From NCBI RefSeq assembly GCF_000237925.1, contig NC_031502.1, forward strand, positions 26,665,951-26,729,950: DNA of 64,000 nucleotides. The letters run 5' to 3'. Of this stretch, positions 44,111 through 58,100 are shown one piece after another. Origin of the DNA: Schistosoma mansoni. Its lineage: Eukaryota; Platyhelminthes; Trematoda; Strigeidida; Schistosomatidae. A program made the position numbers and the translations under genes. The notes under the pieces were generated by a model. That model saw only the letters and a list, made by a program, of their open reading frames with translations. It was not told the origin of the DNA and searched no databases. Numbering within the stretch: the first letter of the stretch is position 1; each line of letters opens with the position of its first letter.

Positions 44111-47100
44111 AGGTCTGAGGCGGGAGACCAAGGGGTTAAACAACTGGTGCAGTTAAACAAATACAAAGTAGAAATTTCTCACCAAACAGTGAAAACAGTT
44201 CCAAGGCACAGATTTTCGTATATTTTTTGTGTTCGTTCATCGGAGAAGTAATCTTCTCTTTATCTCAATTGCGAATTCAATGTTGACCATTTTTCACACT
44301 AACCTTCACAATGGAAAATGGAGTAATTTAACAGCTTCAAAATTTATCAAAGTAAAGCAGTATTTTCTTTTAATATTAAGTGTATTATGACTGAAGGATT
44401 TTCGTTGGAATTCAATCACATGAATCTATGACGTGCTATAAATCACTAACACGTTGCATTAACATCAAATGAAAAGATTATGTAGATATATAGAGCTGCC
44501 CGAACTATTTGTTGGCATGTGGCACTTAGGTCAACCGATGATGCTAATAAAGGCACCATAATTAGCCTCGAAAGTTCTGGTTTGTATATGTCACTTGATG
44601 ATCATTTTGTTGTTGTTTGACATCAGGAATATCATGGCTGGAAAAAACCTCTCCAACGTTACATAGCAGTGCTGTTCATGATACTAGACAATTGACTCGA
44701 GAAAAAAAACTTAGGTTTAAATATCATGTGCCAACAGGATCCAGTAAATTGCTCTTCTATAAACCATCATTTTGACTATCATCGTCCATGTTATCACTAA
44801 GATTGTAGCAAGTACTGAGTCGTTACCAATACTGTTCGAAGAGCGCTTGTTCACTAGTATTTATAACAATTTTCCGAGTTTAGGTGTCGTTGGAATTTTG
44901 TTTACTAACAATCGCAACCTGACCTGCATGTCTAGGTCGATTTTAAACTTGGAAACCAGATCAACAGTAATTTTTTACAGTGGTTAGATTTTACCGAACG
45001 TATCTTTAAAATTTTACCACAGTTTACTTGCGAATATGAGTGCTAGTAACTGAATAGGATGTGTAACATGCATGTGGCTTTGTCATTCTTACTTTCTTAT
45101 GGGTTAAAAACGTGACTCCAACATTTGTGCATGCATGAAGGTAAGCCTCATTTTCTTTATAAAAGAGTATTTCAGTGATTTCTAATGAGATTTAATAAAT
45201 CAGCAACACCGTAGGGAGTATGTGTTTGCCGTTATAATTTTTGTAAGATTGTGTACTTTTTCACCATGGAGTTTGTCCGAATTCCGGTGTTCGTAGTTCT
45301 ACATGCTTTCAGCAGCGGGAGTGACCACCATTATTATGTGTTGTTGAGTAAAAAGTACTGACATTACATCTGACTAGTCCTGTCTTTAGTTTTCAGACAG
45401 GTCGCATTGCAGGACGTGATCGGTACTGAGAGGCGACTGTGTATAACATATGCTGAATGGAATAACTGTAGGGCACAGACACGGTAACTTTTTAAAGTGC
45501 AACTCTATCAGATGGCTGTGCATTTGCGCCTAACATATCATGTATTTTAGTAGATGGGAAGGAATTGAGTTCTGTAATTTCACTAGGCCTTTGTCAGTCA
45601 ATACACGGCTTTAGAGACTCGTAGAGTTATGATTCCCTAATCTATAGGACGAATTTGCGATTCTGAATGCTCTTTATTTCAACCTAAATACTTCCCAAAT
45701 TTGATGAATATATATATATATGACACAGGTCATACGGTTCATGTTAGTTTTACTGTACTCCTGATAACCATAGGATGACTATTGGCAATTTTTATACCTA
45801 TTTTGTTGATATCATAAAATGAAATACCGTTGTAGCTTCCGACCTTTGTAGCAAAGCGAATAACTATTCTGTATACAACTACATAGCGAGTGCACGTCTA
45901 AACAACTCGGACAGTTCGAACGGTTCTGGAGGGAAAAAATATTTTCACTAAACAGGTTTCTGTAACTAGTAGAAGTGGATCACCGTTGCCTCAAGGTAAA
46001 AACCTATGTATATTTAATTGTAGAAGACTCCTCATACAAATTTTAAGAAAATGTTTCAAAACTGCAATATCAAATCAACAAAACATTCAGTATATTCACA
46101 ACTTGATCTTCATAAAACCATTTGGAGCGATCGCGGTTAACTTTTGGTAATGGGTACATAATAACGTTAGATAGAAAATCCTGCCATTTTCGCACACTTT
46201 TAGAGGAATTCGTTTGTCAAAAGACTTTCACATTGCTCCAGCAGCTCAGCTCCCCAAATTTTATTCGAAATTTTCAAAGCTACCCTTTCACTGTAAAGAC
46301 TGAAACTTTCTGAGGCTAGCTCCATCAATATTTTTGAAATGAATTAAAATTCACACCTGCAATCAAATGATCCGGAGCAATCTTCTCCGGTCTTATTCAT
46401 TTGGGAGTGCTTCCTTTTGAAGGCTCTAGATCAGCATGAATATTGGTGTCCATCATCTTGCTAAGTATGATTTGACTTGTTATCAAGAAAACTATACTTT
46501 CTTAAAAACCCAAAAACCATTCTTCTTCTTTAATGGGTGAGATCTGGGTGTCTATTTGCATATGTTTTTTTAATGCCTCTCCAGGAATAAGGGGGCTATA
46601 ACGAATGAAGATTAATAACTTATAAAGTTTACTAAGGGTGGTTCTTATTAACAACTCCGTAGAAAACGATTAAGCCATCCGATATTAAGCGGATAGTTGT
46701 ACATTCTGTCCAGCTGACTGTCTGCCTTTTAGTATGGCCACTGCTTCAAATAATTTTCACTGCCTACAACAATAGTCTTTTAACGCTGTGTCACATTCAT
46801 TCTTTGTAATGGAGTTATCTATTCCTACTTCAGGCCTATCGGGATTCCAAGATGTTTTCAGAGTCTAGACTAAAGATCAATGTTTAACTACTTTTCTTCA
46901 CTGGATTTGCCGTTGGAGCCAATTCTCTGGTGAAATGTAAGTAAGCAATAGTAACTCATAAAATGGAAACCATCAAAAATATAGCCTCCGTAATACCAGT
47001 AAAATCTGGATCTCCATACCCTTATAAAACATCTGACGCATATCATGAGTGTGTACGCCAGAAACCACATTGAATTGATCAGTTTATTTACACAACCATT

Positions 47101-47480
47101 TACTCAACTTGATACCACTTCAAATCAATGCTTGATCTGCCTTAAGTAATATGAGTTATCTACGGGTCCTGGTTCCCTTTATAGAACTCACATTTTCGTA
47201 TAATAGAAAGTCAGCTGTTTCAGGTCCAGATATTCCTACAAAAACAATTACAACCTCCGTCGTTATGACTGAGGCTCCGAAACTGGAATTTTTGCCTAAT
47301 ATTCATATCTAGAAGCACAAGGTCGGAAACCGTTGCTGATGTTGTCCTCACAAAAGCGCTTGGTGTGATAATGTCCATGGGACATATTTTTGTAACTACA
47401 AAATATTAATGGGGTTTAAATAGGGAGCCCCAAACACGTTTTGTTAAACAGACATTATTGTGAATCGCCTGCATCGATTG
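44111..47480. other. Intergenic, upstream of JUN
   Basis: AT-rich sequence, no gene seen. It should contain most of the JUN promoter. A very short TA run lies near 45709-45722. Confidence 0.5.
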
Positions 47481-47489
47481 CTACCCTAT

Positions 47490-47720
47490 ATTTCGACAGC
47501 AAAATGATGTGCAGTGATCTCAATATGCCAGGCATTAACTGGATGAAACACGCTGACTCATAGTGCCTTGAAATTATGCCAAGATCTTTAGCCATATATG
47601 ATATACAGCGACACGTGAATTGAACACATACAACCACAAAATTATCGACTCCATATTCTGTCACAGCGTCACACTGGGATTCATAGTGGTTGATAAAATG
47701 TTTAATAACAGCGATCATAA
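47490..47720 (+). mobile_element. Possible CR1-like endonuclease fragment
   Basis: The + strand gives SDLNMPGINWMKH near 47514-47552, matching the GDFNLPxINW motif of CR1-type endonucleases, followed by a region that can be read as LAIYDIQRHV. Heavily decayed, so the assignment is tentative. Confidence 0.4.
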
Positions 47721-49080
47721 ATTAGTTCAATGCACACTACTGTTCCGTGAAAAATGAAAGAAGTCCAAAATGTTAACAACTCTAATTCAATATAGAGACA
47801 TGCACACACCTACTGGTAAAGCTCTACAGGACTCCAGTTGCATCCATTGTGTAGATTATACGTTTTAAAAACCACTGTTTTCAGTGTGATCAACTGACCA
47901 AGTTAACAAATTCCATGTGAAACAGTACGTTAACATGGACCCCATTTCATGAAAACCATGGTGATTTAAGATACATAGCCACACACTTCTAACTCCATAA
48001 CTGTCCCTGCACCTTTTTGCAAGGAAATATTATGTAAACAAGCTGATTTCATACACATCACCGTTAATTTCATTTTACAAATGCTTTATCCAGGGTAAAT
48101 CTAAACTGTCTACAGTTTAATTTGAATGGAAATACAAATAAATTCGTTTATACAACCAAATTAGTGATTATGGTTATGGTTAGGAAGAAAGTATTGTAAG
48201 ATCCAAACTACGGTTTGAGCTGAGGAATAATTGTCTGGGTAGTCTAGTAACGCGCTATTGCCTAGTTGAAATCAAAACAAGGTGATTGGAAACATAACGG
48301 TTCTAAATTTCATTATAAATACAAATGTACATTATTACCTAGACAAATATTACCGCTCAGTTATTCAATCAATAACTGTTCCCTCAATAATCGATCTAAA
48401 TTACATTAAGAAAGCGAATTGATAAGGAATGTAAGAAAATTGCCGAGAGTCCCGAAAAATAAGTGTTGTTCTATCCTTTCTGGATAGATCGCGTAAAAAT
48501 CCGTTCAAAAAGTAATATTTTGTTGCTTTATAAAACAAAAGGTTTCGAATTCTTGAAAAAGCTTCAATTCACAATCAAAATGCACAATCCCAGTCAACTC
48601 AAGCAACACAATCAAAGGGAGAACAATCAATATGGATGCCGCCAAGACTAAGTATCATCTAAAACAACATAAATACAGTTCAGGAAGAAACACAGTAAGG
48701 TCGAGAGAAAAAATGAGAAAACTGTAATAAAGTAAAATATTTACCATCTCAAATGGCATTAAAAAGATTTAAAAAATGTTCAATCAAATAAAACAATAGG
48801 AACAAGTTGAAAATGGATGCATAGAGGGATTTTTACACACAAAAACTTCAAAATGGATCTTACAAGTATTAAAGGTAATATGAGGATTAAAAGTATAGGA
48901 TTTGCCTATGTATTTTCTCACATATAATTATTCACTTCTGCTTCAAATTCGCCCGATGTGTCTTTAGCTTTGTAATCTGCACTATCCGCTAATAAACTGT
49001 AGTTGCCGCTTCTCATTGTCTTCTGATTTCAAACACCTTTGAGACTTATGTTGTAACGGTTGTCAAAGTGATCGATTAAC
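47721..49080. other. Intergenic, nothing recognised
   Basis: AT-rich sequence with short chance frames only. Confidence 0.5.
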
Positions 49081-49084
49081 GAAG

Positions 49085-49680
49085 CAAAGCCACTGTAAGC
49101 TATCGATTTGTAATCTGGGTGCTAGACTTGTTCAATGTCCAAACTTTGATTAAGTAGAAGGACTTTTCGTGGGTCTTTCTATATGGAGTGGAGTGTTCTG
49201 GCGGGTCGGCGTTGGTCATAACGGTTGCTGTCGATGGATAGAGGCATTGGGACGTGCGTTGCTGGGCGAACATCGGAGGTAGATGGCCCGGAATGTCGAC
49301 AATGTCATGAGGGTCAGCGCACCAGAGAACTCGACATTTTGACGGGAAGAGTGTCACAGAGTGCAGCTGAAAAGAGGGTGGCACGACGAGCAGAAACACC
49401 GCAAGAATAACCGTTCAAAGAGGGAACAAGTGTGATAGGTGCCACTTATGCCGATTGGCATAAGTGGTAGGTAACACTAATCGGAAGTGGAAAACCTGGT
49501 AGCAAAAGGCTAAAAAGGTCAAGTTGAAGAAAACAGTAAGGGAAATGGAGAGGAATTGTGAATTGGAAGAAGCATAAATAATGTGAAGGACGATTGATGA
49601 AAGATTTACAAATGAAGTATACATGTATGGTTCTCATATTTTACCAATACATATTGTAATTTTGTAATAAAGAATAAATT
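49085..49680. other. Unexplained GC-richer block with a strong hairpin
   Basis: The segment 49150-49420 is GC-richer than its neighbours and shows overlapping open frames on both strands (49225-49410 on +, 49100-49399 on -), neither recognised. A perfect 11-bp hairpin lies at 49442-49467 and an AATAAAGAATAAA-type end lies near 49665-49678 on the + strand. This looks like a dispersed repeat or retroposed transcript of unknown family. Confidence 0.45.
49442..49467. repeat. Perfect 11-bp inverted repeat with 4-nt loop
   Basis: CCACTTATGCC, loop GATT, then GGCATAAGTGG. It would form a stable stem-loop in RNA of either strand. There is no T-run after it to suggest a terminator. Confidence 0.9.
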
Positions 49681-49875
49681 GGTTGTTCTCGCCTGGGTTC
49701 TTGTTCACTAAAACACCAATAGCCACTAGATTTTTCGATTGATGTGTGAACTTCGTCAAATTGATTCCCGTCAATTCACGTTCATTTCTAACTCCCATAC
49801 TACAGTTGTTTTCTCTATGAGACCTCACAAAAATTCGTTTTACATCATTAAACATGAAAATCAACAACCTCCCCA

Positions 49876-50280
49876 ACCCATTACTGATAATTATCGTGTG
49901 CTCACTAGTGAATAGCTTCGAGAGAGCATTCTCAGAGTTCTAGTAAAATGCCATAACCAGTGGAGTTCAACTTAGTCAGATGTTTGGCAGTTGCTTACCG
50001 AAGAAAAATGAAGATGACCGCACAATATTGTGGACTAATTAAAATCAGACATCCTTGGATGCCAACTCAGTGGTCTAGACGTTAAGCGTTAGTACGCGAG
50101 ACTGAAGGTCCTGAGTTTGACCCCAGCTTGCATGTCGTAGATGCTTACTGCTGAGGAGTCCCTTAATAGGAGGAATCGGCTGTCCACTGCTTACAGGTTT
50201 TCAATGGTGGTCTAACATTGACTGGTTCATGATTTCAATGAAACTCAACAACTCCCATAACCCTATACCGATAGACATCT
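49876..50280 (+). mobile_element. Full-length hammerhead SINE 3' of the receptor gene
   Basis: The family head (GTGCTCACTAGTGAATAGC) is followed by an A-box-like AACTCAGTGGTCTAGACG (near 50063), a weakened B box (GAGTTTGACCCC near 50113), a hammerhead at 50146-50189, and the 3' part (CAATGGTGGTCT, TTCATGATTTCAATG, CTCCCATAACCC). The closest relative in the window is the copy at 14915-15310. Confidence 0.8.
50146..50189 (+). ncRNA. Decayed hammerhead ribozyme motif
   Basis: CTGAGGA and the GTCC/GGA part of stem II are present, but the GAAA element reads GGAAT and stem I no longer pairs well, so it is probably inactive. Confidence 0.65.
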
Positions 50281-50910
50281 TGTGTTAGAACAACAAAAAG
50301 AGAGTCATTGAATTATTCTTTACTTTCCGAAAACTAATTCTCTTTTATAGTTTTGTGTAAGGTTCACCTCATTTTGATTATATTTACTTGTTTGTAGTCA
50401 ACTGCTTATGGATAATTAAAAACTGGTCATAACTTTTAAATAATTCATTATATTTTCTCCAGCCATATCTTCGAAACTTATAAAAACCAACGTAATGTTT
50501 TTAGCATGGAACAACTCTTAACCGTGTACACAATAGTAAACTTGATTAGTTTACAATACAGATAAGATCATTCTTCATAAACATGCTTTTTTTAGAGATT
50601 GGTAAATAAATATTATGAACCTAAATATACAGGATGATACATTTACAGAAAGAATGGGTTTTAATTTTATGCAATCAGTTTCGAAAATGACATAGTCGCT
50701 AGGTGAAACACAAAGTCAGTTTATAATATATTCATATTAACCGAAAGTAAATATGGGTGAGGTATTTACACATTTCGAGCTGTTGATACTTGATAGGTTT
50801 GCTGTATCTGATGAGATCATGAATTAGAAAAGACATTTTAAACTCAAGATGTGATTATAAAATTGGTCATAAAAAGATGTAAAGGTACAAAATCGTAAAC
50901 TAGTATAGTG
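50281..50910. other. 3' flank of the receptor gene
   Basis: AT-rich sequence that should hold the receptor's 3' UTR and polyadenylation site. A TTTAAT near 50656 (ATTAAA on the gene's strand) is a possible signal. Nothing firmer is visible. Confidence 0.4.
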
Positions 50911-52122
50911 CTACACGTTTTGTGTAGAATATGTTGGATCGGGCCAGTATCTATCCGCAGAACCTGGATCAGTATCACTGTCTTCTTGCTGCCCATTGGG
51001 GTTACTCTGATTTGATCGCAAGGGTTCTGCCCAACTAGAAGTTTCATCCATAGCATCTTCACCTGCTTGTTCTGGCAAACTGGAATCAGCAACGCTTCTG
51101 TGCATTTGCAGCTGTCTAAGATAATAACGCCGCTGACGAGCATTACGTCGAAGCCAAAGTTGGCGGTTAAGGAACGGTAAATTGTTTTCCGATTCTGAAT
51201 CGATTGCGGTCAAGACATAAGAAGTTTCACTTGAATTTGCCTGGTCTAAATTGCTATTTTCTGGATTAGGAATGGCATCAGGCCATTGAGGCCATACATA
51301 ACCTGCAGCAGCCTCGAATGATGTATTGACTGGAAGACCACTTCTCACGTCAAGTCCTATTCTCTGTGTGTTCGACGTAGGTTCATCTACAGATTGTTGT
51401 TCTGAGTTTCTTGATTCCGTTGGAACTGATGAACCTGCTAACGAAAAATTTCGATTGTGTTGGCCAGGGGAGTTGACTGTCATACTGCTTCTGCTTTCAC
51501 TACTTGTGTAACCGAAATTTGACAACATTAAATGGCTTAATGAACTTTCTTGGTCACTTGATAATAAGGGTTGTCCACTACTTGCCCATGAATCAGTTGA
51601 AAACAGACCAACATTAAACTGTTCATTATTTCGGTTATTTCCAGATGTATTGCTATTTATCTTAAAATTATGGCTAATATTTGCTGTTCCGTTTGCTTCA
51701 TCAACTTTAATTAACGTTGGGTGACTGTGTGTAGCGAACGATGAATTGCCCCAACGCTCACCAATCCCAGAGTTTATACTTAAGGATGCTGACATTGTGT
51801 AGTCAGTGCGAGCTCCAACACTACGTCGTTTATGTCGCGGATATTTCCCAGTACGATTAGCTTGTAGGACTGTTGGAGGTAGTAATAAACTGGTACGTGT
51901 ACGTCTACCAACATCAAAGCGCCTATTTGTTAACCCACTACTCGAACTTGAATTTTGTAGAGGCGAACAAGAGTTCCTACTTTTCATTGACTGAAATGAA
52001 GGAACAGTTTGGTCTGGTTGTCGAAAACGTTCACCAGATAACCGAGTAGTTGGATAGATTGTTGTACGACTTCTTGTGTCACCAGTGCTACTGTACACTT
52101 CAGTATTTGAACTACTTTCATT
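50911..52122 (-). CDS. EGFR: Receptor exon: C-terminal tail
   Basis: 403 residues after a CTTTAG acceptor, rich in Ser, Asn and Arg and without similarity to the human tail. About a dozen Tyr are spread through it, including the C-terminal DPTYSTQNV, a YxxQ motif of the kind bound by STAT SH2 domains. No obvious YxNx Grb2 site was seen. A long acidic stretch precedes the end (QQEDSDTDPGSAD). Confidence 0.88.
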   Translation of the reverse strand, partial: NESSSNTEVYSSTGDTRSRTTIYPTTRLSGERFRQPDQTVPSFQSMKSRNSCSPLQNSSSSSGLTNRRFDVGRRTRTSLLLPPTVLQANRTGKYPRHKRRSVGARTDYTMSASLSINSGIGERWGNSSFATHSHPTLIKVDEANGTANISHNFKINSNTSGNNRNNEQFNVGLFSTDSWASSGQPLLSSDQESSLSHLMLSNFGYTSSESRSSMTVNSPGQHNRNFSLAGSSVPTESRNSEQQSVDEPTSNTQRIGLDVRSGLPVNTSFEAAAGYVWPQWPDAIPNPENSNLDQANSSETSYVLTAIDSESENNLPFLNRQLWLRRNARQRRYYLRQLQMHRSVADSSLPEQAGEDAMDETSSWAEPLRSNQSNPNGQQEDSDTDPGSADRYWPDPTYSTQNV

Positions 52123-55100
52123 CTAAAGTATCAAGTGAAGAAAATTTGGATAGTCAAGATTTCTCGAAATAAACAATTAACTTATGGATAATTTTTAATA
52201 ATTTGAATGTCGATTAATTAAAATGGAAATGTGACTATTTAATTTTTTTCTTTATGAATAGTTACACACCTCATGATTTATGAAATCTTATATGTTTTAG
52301 TACTTATGAATATCAGATACTGCGATCTGAGCGTCAACGTGTTTAGCAATGTACGTAGAAGTCAATATTATTAGTCTGAACTTATCAAATATTGAAAAAC
52401 TGTGTTTATTTTCTAAAGCAAAATACTTTTTATTCGGTGATAAAAGTACTGAAGTCTTTTTACTCAAACATCAAGCCTAAAGATTTGGATACGGATAGAT
52501 ATCCAATGACTTAATCAATTTTATGGTATAAAAATATTTGTTTCATCGTAAATCAAGAGATCACATTCATTGAACAATTATTTTAAAACTTTGATTTTGA
52601 AAAGTGTTTATTTGCTTAAATGTCCTCTAACAGTAAGCCATACAGAATACAAATGAAATAAAATGTGTTTATCTAGAAGAATACTAAACAAACTTCACAT
52701 TTACAGTCTTTCTAAAATTGAAACTCACCCGGTCAATGGATTGTAACAAACTTAAGAAGCTACACTACATTAACTAATCACCATCTTAATCGTTTGTCAA
52801 GAAAGCTAACGCATTAAAAGCCTTTACATTTTAAGCCACATTGACAAGCAACTTATCGGTCAGTGTGCGGTTATGGATTAGAGTAAATTAACTTATGAAG
52901 CTCAATACGTTGTCTATAGCTAGATGAGCTCACTTGCAAGTTCAGATGTTAATTATCTCACTAACCAGGAACATTTAACCTACTTTAATACATGTTTGTA
53001 AGTGTTTGACTGAATTGTTTGAAATAATCTATGATAAACCATTTACACTTCACTAAAGCATTGACAAAAAAAATTAGACATTATATATATAGCAAAAGAC
53101 AAGAGGATAAGTTTATGAGTATTTCTGTCTCACACAAACATGCGTGTATATATTGTTAGCTAGCGGTTTAATAATAGTTTCTGAACGATTGGGAGTTCAC
53201 GAACTGTTCCTGTTATTGGTGTTTATTTTGGCTTGGAACAGTGTATTGAAAATAAAACTGTCATTTGAAGTGAGTGGGCATTTATTTAAACGAAGTGATA
53301 GGAAAGAATCGATGCTGTTTATGAGTCATATTGATTTTCTAAAGATTATTCGAAAATATTTCCTTACCACTTAAGATAATTCGGCATTCAAGTCCACTGG
53401 TAGCTATGCATCAAACACAATTTTTCCATTTTTGAAATAAAGTTTGTTCAGTGTACTAGCTAATGTTTTTTTCTTTGTATAAAACTATAATATAGTAGGC
53501 CGGGTTCCTTGATACTAGGCGAGAAAGATATTTTATTTAATAGAGATTTGTAATGTTAATGATCGTACAAAAACTGTTGAATAAGCAGTAAGGTGTTTGA
53601 AATGTATAGTACAATTATTTCTATAAGATTTAAAATTCCATTCGTCTTATTTTTGTTCCATAAAGAGCTCTTTATCTCTTAGTTGGACAGCTGTGAGAGG
53701 TAGTTATGAAAACTTTCTTTCGATGTACTGATAATGTCAGATGTTATTGTAAAACAGTCATAATTTCGGGTTTCAGATGAGTATTATATTTTGTGTATGG
53801 TTATCCATCCTTGTTTTAGTGCTCAATAAATGTGGCGTATCCAACATTTTCCGGCGTTTACCCGTTCATTCGGTGTGTAGATGCCGCATATGAGAGTATA
53901 ATTTTCACTGAAGATTTTATTTTACGCATCTAAGGTTATCCCCATCTGTCTGCTATGAAAACATCATCGCATCCCGACATATTCGATAACAAACACAAAT
54001 AAAATGATAGTTAGAGCATTAAGTGAAATATCCAGTGAAAATTACACACTTATATGCCTACTCACCCGCCATATGAACGGAAAAATGACTGTAAAAGATG
54101 AACATTGAAAAAGGGATGCATAAGCCCATACTTCCTCTTAGCTGCAATTTAACACATACCTATCAGATTGTAGGAGCGCATAATGAAATAAGAGTAAAGT
54201 GAAACAAGTTTAAGGGTAAACTACCGTTTTACCCTAAATACATCCATTTACTATTTAGAATTATCGACCTGGAGTTGTTGAATCACATCAGTAAAGCCAA
54301 GTTGATGATGTTTTTGAAGGAGTAATAAAATGCCTTTTAGAAAGGCTCTAAAAGGCTATTACTAAATGTAGAAATAAAACTCGTCAGAAAATATAGAATC
54401 TTACTCTGGGATGAAGATAGAGATGTGGTTGACGTGCAAAATCCTTAAACATGTTATACAGTTCCACGAAATTCGGTCGAGCATCAGGATTTTCATTCCA
54501 ACCTATCAGAAGACAAAGTTTAAAAACTATTATTAAATTAGTGAAATGAAAAGGTGAATATTGCTTTCTACTTCAATGTTCTTCCATCTATTAGTAAACT
54601 CCTGGGTAGTTGATTTATCATAAATGTTCATGGAAATCTACTTTACCAACATCAAAAAAGGAAAACTGCATCTATTTTTTTAGAAATGAAATGTTAGCCT
54701 ACGAAAAATTACGTTATCTATTCATGCTGTAATTAGTAATTGTACACAAAATGAATAAATATGATGAAATATACAAGGACTGCATAACAGAATAGGAATG
54801 AAAGAGTATAAAGCTTTCCGATATTATAAAATACGTAAAAATTGATTGCTTCTGCTTTGCGGTAAATAATCTTCAATCATCGTGTATTGGTGACCTATCC
54901 ATGTTTTCTGTTATCAGCAAATATGCTTCACAGCCGTAGATTGTAAAGACGGGTTATTATAATATTCCATATTAGGAAATCTCAAGAAACTCAGAATGAT
55001 TGAAGTGGGGTTTTAGAGCAGAAAGACTATTTGGAACTTTGAATATTAAGTGAACCAATAACTATGGTCTGTCCAGTATGACACAGATACATGGCTTGTA

Positions 55101-58100
55101 GCGTAAGCACTTGGGTATAGAGTAAAAACTTATTCTGAAAATGTATGATTATCCTTCTAGTAAGTAAGCGTTTACATGTTTTAGTATTCATAATGCTACC
55201 TAATCAGTCTAGAGATAGTTTGTTAACTGAGCATAACAATTGTTAGTTTTGAATTATTTTATGCAGCTAGTCGACTAGAGCAGAAATTGCGTTTATTTAC
55301 GGGGTATATTTTTAGTTGTGAAATACTGAACCGTATAATTCTGACTACTTGCTCTCATTAAGTAAAACCTGGATTATTTAATTCCAAGTATGACAATTAT
55401 TTTCGGACAATGTCAGTGATTTTTATGACTTATTCTCTTACTTATTTTAACGGAATTATTGGTTAACATTGCTTGACTGTAGTAAGCCCTTGAAAATTAG
55501 TTTGAAATAATGAGCTTCATATCATGACATTTTAAGTGAACTTACAATTTAACATAACTTGATATAGTTCGAGAGTGCATATATCAGGTTGTGGAAGACG
55601 TCCACCTGCTAAAACATGATCTTTTACGTTGGCCGTTTCTATACGATCGAATGGTTTGTCGCCAAATGTAAAAATCTCCCAAATGGTGACACCTAAAAAT
55701 TTGAAGCAAATGTTAGCACTTGTTACACAGTTCACGTTTATCATCCTCAAATTTTTATATTTACAGAGTTATGTGTGTCATAATTATTAAGAATCAAAAT
55801 CTTGAGTTTAGAATGCCTAGTTGTTATCTTTAGTTTAAAATTATCCAGAACTCATCATTGCAACACATAAGGGTCTAACTTATTTCCGTTCTTACGGTCG
55901 GTTTCATTCGAATTACACTAATCGAGAAATATTTTATTTAAAAATATTTATGTACATTTTGACGCTGCAATAAAAATGTACAACTTCCTGTGAAAATAAA
56001 CTTTATTTCAAATATAGTAATAAAAATATTCCCAACACATTTAGTAACAGCCTATTTGAATTGAATTATTTTATTTAGTATTGGTTACCAGGGGATTTTA
56101 AGGTGAATATTTTGTATCATTTGGGGTTCATTATTCACTTATTCTCCAATTCCAGTATGTGATTTATTTGGAACCTGATTTTAACTATCGTTTACTTTAT
56201 ACTCCAGAATATTTCTTACAAATTTATCGAACAACGAAGAGAATATTTTGCACCTTATGTGTTGGGTGTTATTTTCCATTAGGGACATTTTCAAGAGTGA
56301 ACTAACCAGTTTTATATATAAAAACAAATGAACATATGTCTTTTATTGTTCTTCATCTTCATATGGTTTCGTAGTTTAAATATCTTGATAAACCATAGAA
56401 GTATTGGGATTATTTTCGTCTAATTAGTTCGTCCTAGTTAGGTATTTGTTTATGTGGAGAATGTATATCAGATAGTAGATGATGGTATAGTAGCACAATA
56501 ATCTTCATAATAAGTATAGTGATTTGAAAGTAAGTAGAAATGTCTAGAAAATCTGAATAATTTTTTACTGTGGAGCAAGATTCTCTTATTTACACTCCTG
56601 GGTTTTCATATTTGTTCGTTTCAAAACTCCTGGTCCCCAGAAATACCACAAATGTTTTGATCGAAATCTATCTCAGAGAGGTTGATGAATTTGATCTAGA
56701 TGTTTACTTACCGTACGCCCAAACATCTGTTTTGAATGAGTAAATACGATGAGTCAGCGTTTCACAGGCTAACCAACGGATAGGAACGCGTCCAGAACAA
56801 ACAATTACTTCGTTACGTTTAGCTTCTTCTTCACTTTCTAGCATTTTTGCTAAACCAAAATCTGTAATTTGTAGATGTTCTGGTGATGTAACTAGAACAT
56901 TTCGAGTAGCCAAATCACTGAAATTTACAAAAATATATTACGAGGTTACTTAGTTGATATTATATGTAATTGGTAACTTATTGAATATGCCTTCAAATTT
57001 ATGAGAGCTCATTTGTGGATGTAGTAATTTTCTATTTTGATCCTTATTTAGTACTAATTTGAACTCCAACTTTCAGGTTAGAATTATTCGTTAATTTACT
57101 TATGTTAGTATTTTAGTGGAAATCATGGAGTTCAGTTGGTAATAAAGTGTAAAAGAAATACTTAAATAAATGAATCGATTGACAAGTTAGAAATTGTCAG
57201 ATATATGAGAACCGAAGACTAAGGATGAAATTACACCATTAAAAATTTTGTCATCACAAGGTTATTATGAAAATATGAGTTAATTAGAGGTGTTCATATG
57301 ATAGGATAAATAAAACGAGCGAATGTTAAAGGGATAGAGGAGAATGTTAAATAAAGGATACTAAAGGCAGATGAAAAAAAAGGCAAATTTACAATTTGTT
57401 TGACTTTTTAAGTCATCTCAAAAGACGAGCCCGATACTGCATGAACAGAAGGAAATTAAATGTTGTAAAATGGGAGATTTTATACTGTAGCTAAGTGTTT
57501 TAATGAGCCTAGTGGAAAGATGTTTTCTTATTCTCAGAGAGATGTTCATCGATATTTGGCTTATGTACTTGGCTCCACAGGAGTAGATAAACAGTTAAGT
57601 GTACACTGAAACGGTCAAAGGAGGTAACTTATCATTTATCCTTGGAATACTTTCCGCGGTGATTTGGTCAAACGATTTTTAGGGTTTTATTTATGACTCC
57701 ACCTCTGAATTTCAGAGCAATATGTATATTTTTCATGACTGTTGAAGGGTTCGTGCTACACTTTATATTTGCTATAACACTGAACGATAAACATGATCAA
57801 TTAAATTAGCTTTAAGAGACCCAAGTACCTGTTTTATGCTACCTTCTGAGGATATTATTGTGGTAAGGTGAGAGAAAATACCAGACTACTTTTGTTCATG
57901 GGGACAAGACTATGAACATTCATCATTTATTTATTTCAATCAGATCTCCTATGGATGGAAATTTTAGTTACTATAAAGCTTCTGTATCTAAGTATACGAA
58001 AGAATATGAGGAGTGATTTTGAACATCTATTCATCCGAATTTTAGTTTATGAGTTATTGTTCTATTTCTCGTCAATGTTAATCATTTAAACAGAATCGAA

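Noticed and set aside
50844-51143. 99-codon frame overlapping the receptor tail exon
   Set aside because: It lies in another frame of the same strand as the 404-codon tail exon, which is phase-linked to the kinase.
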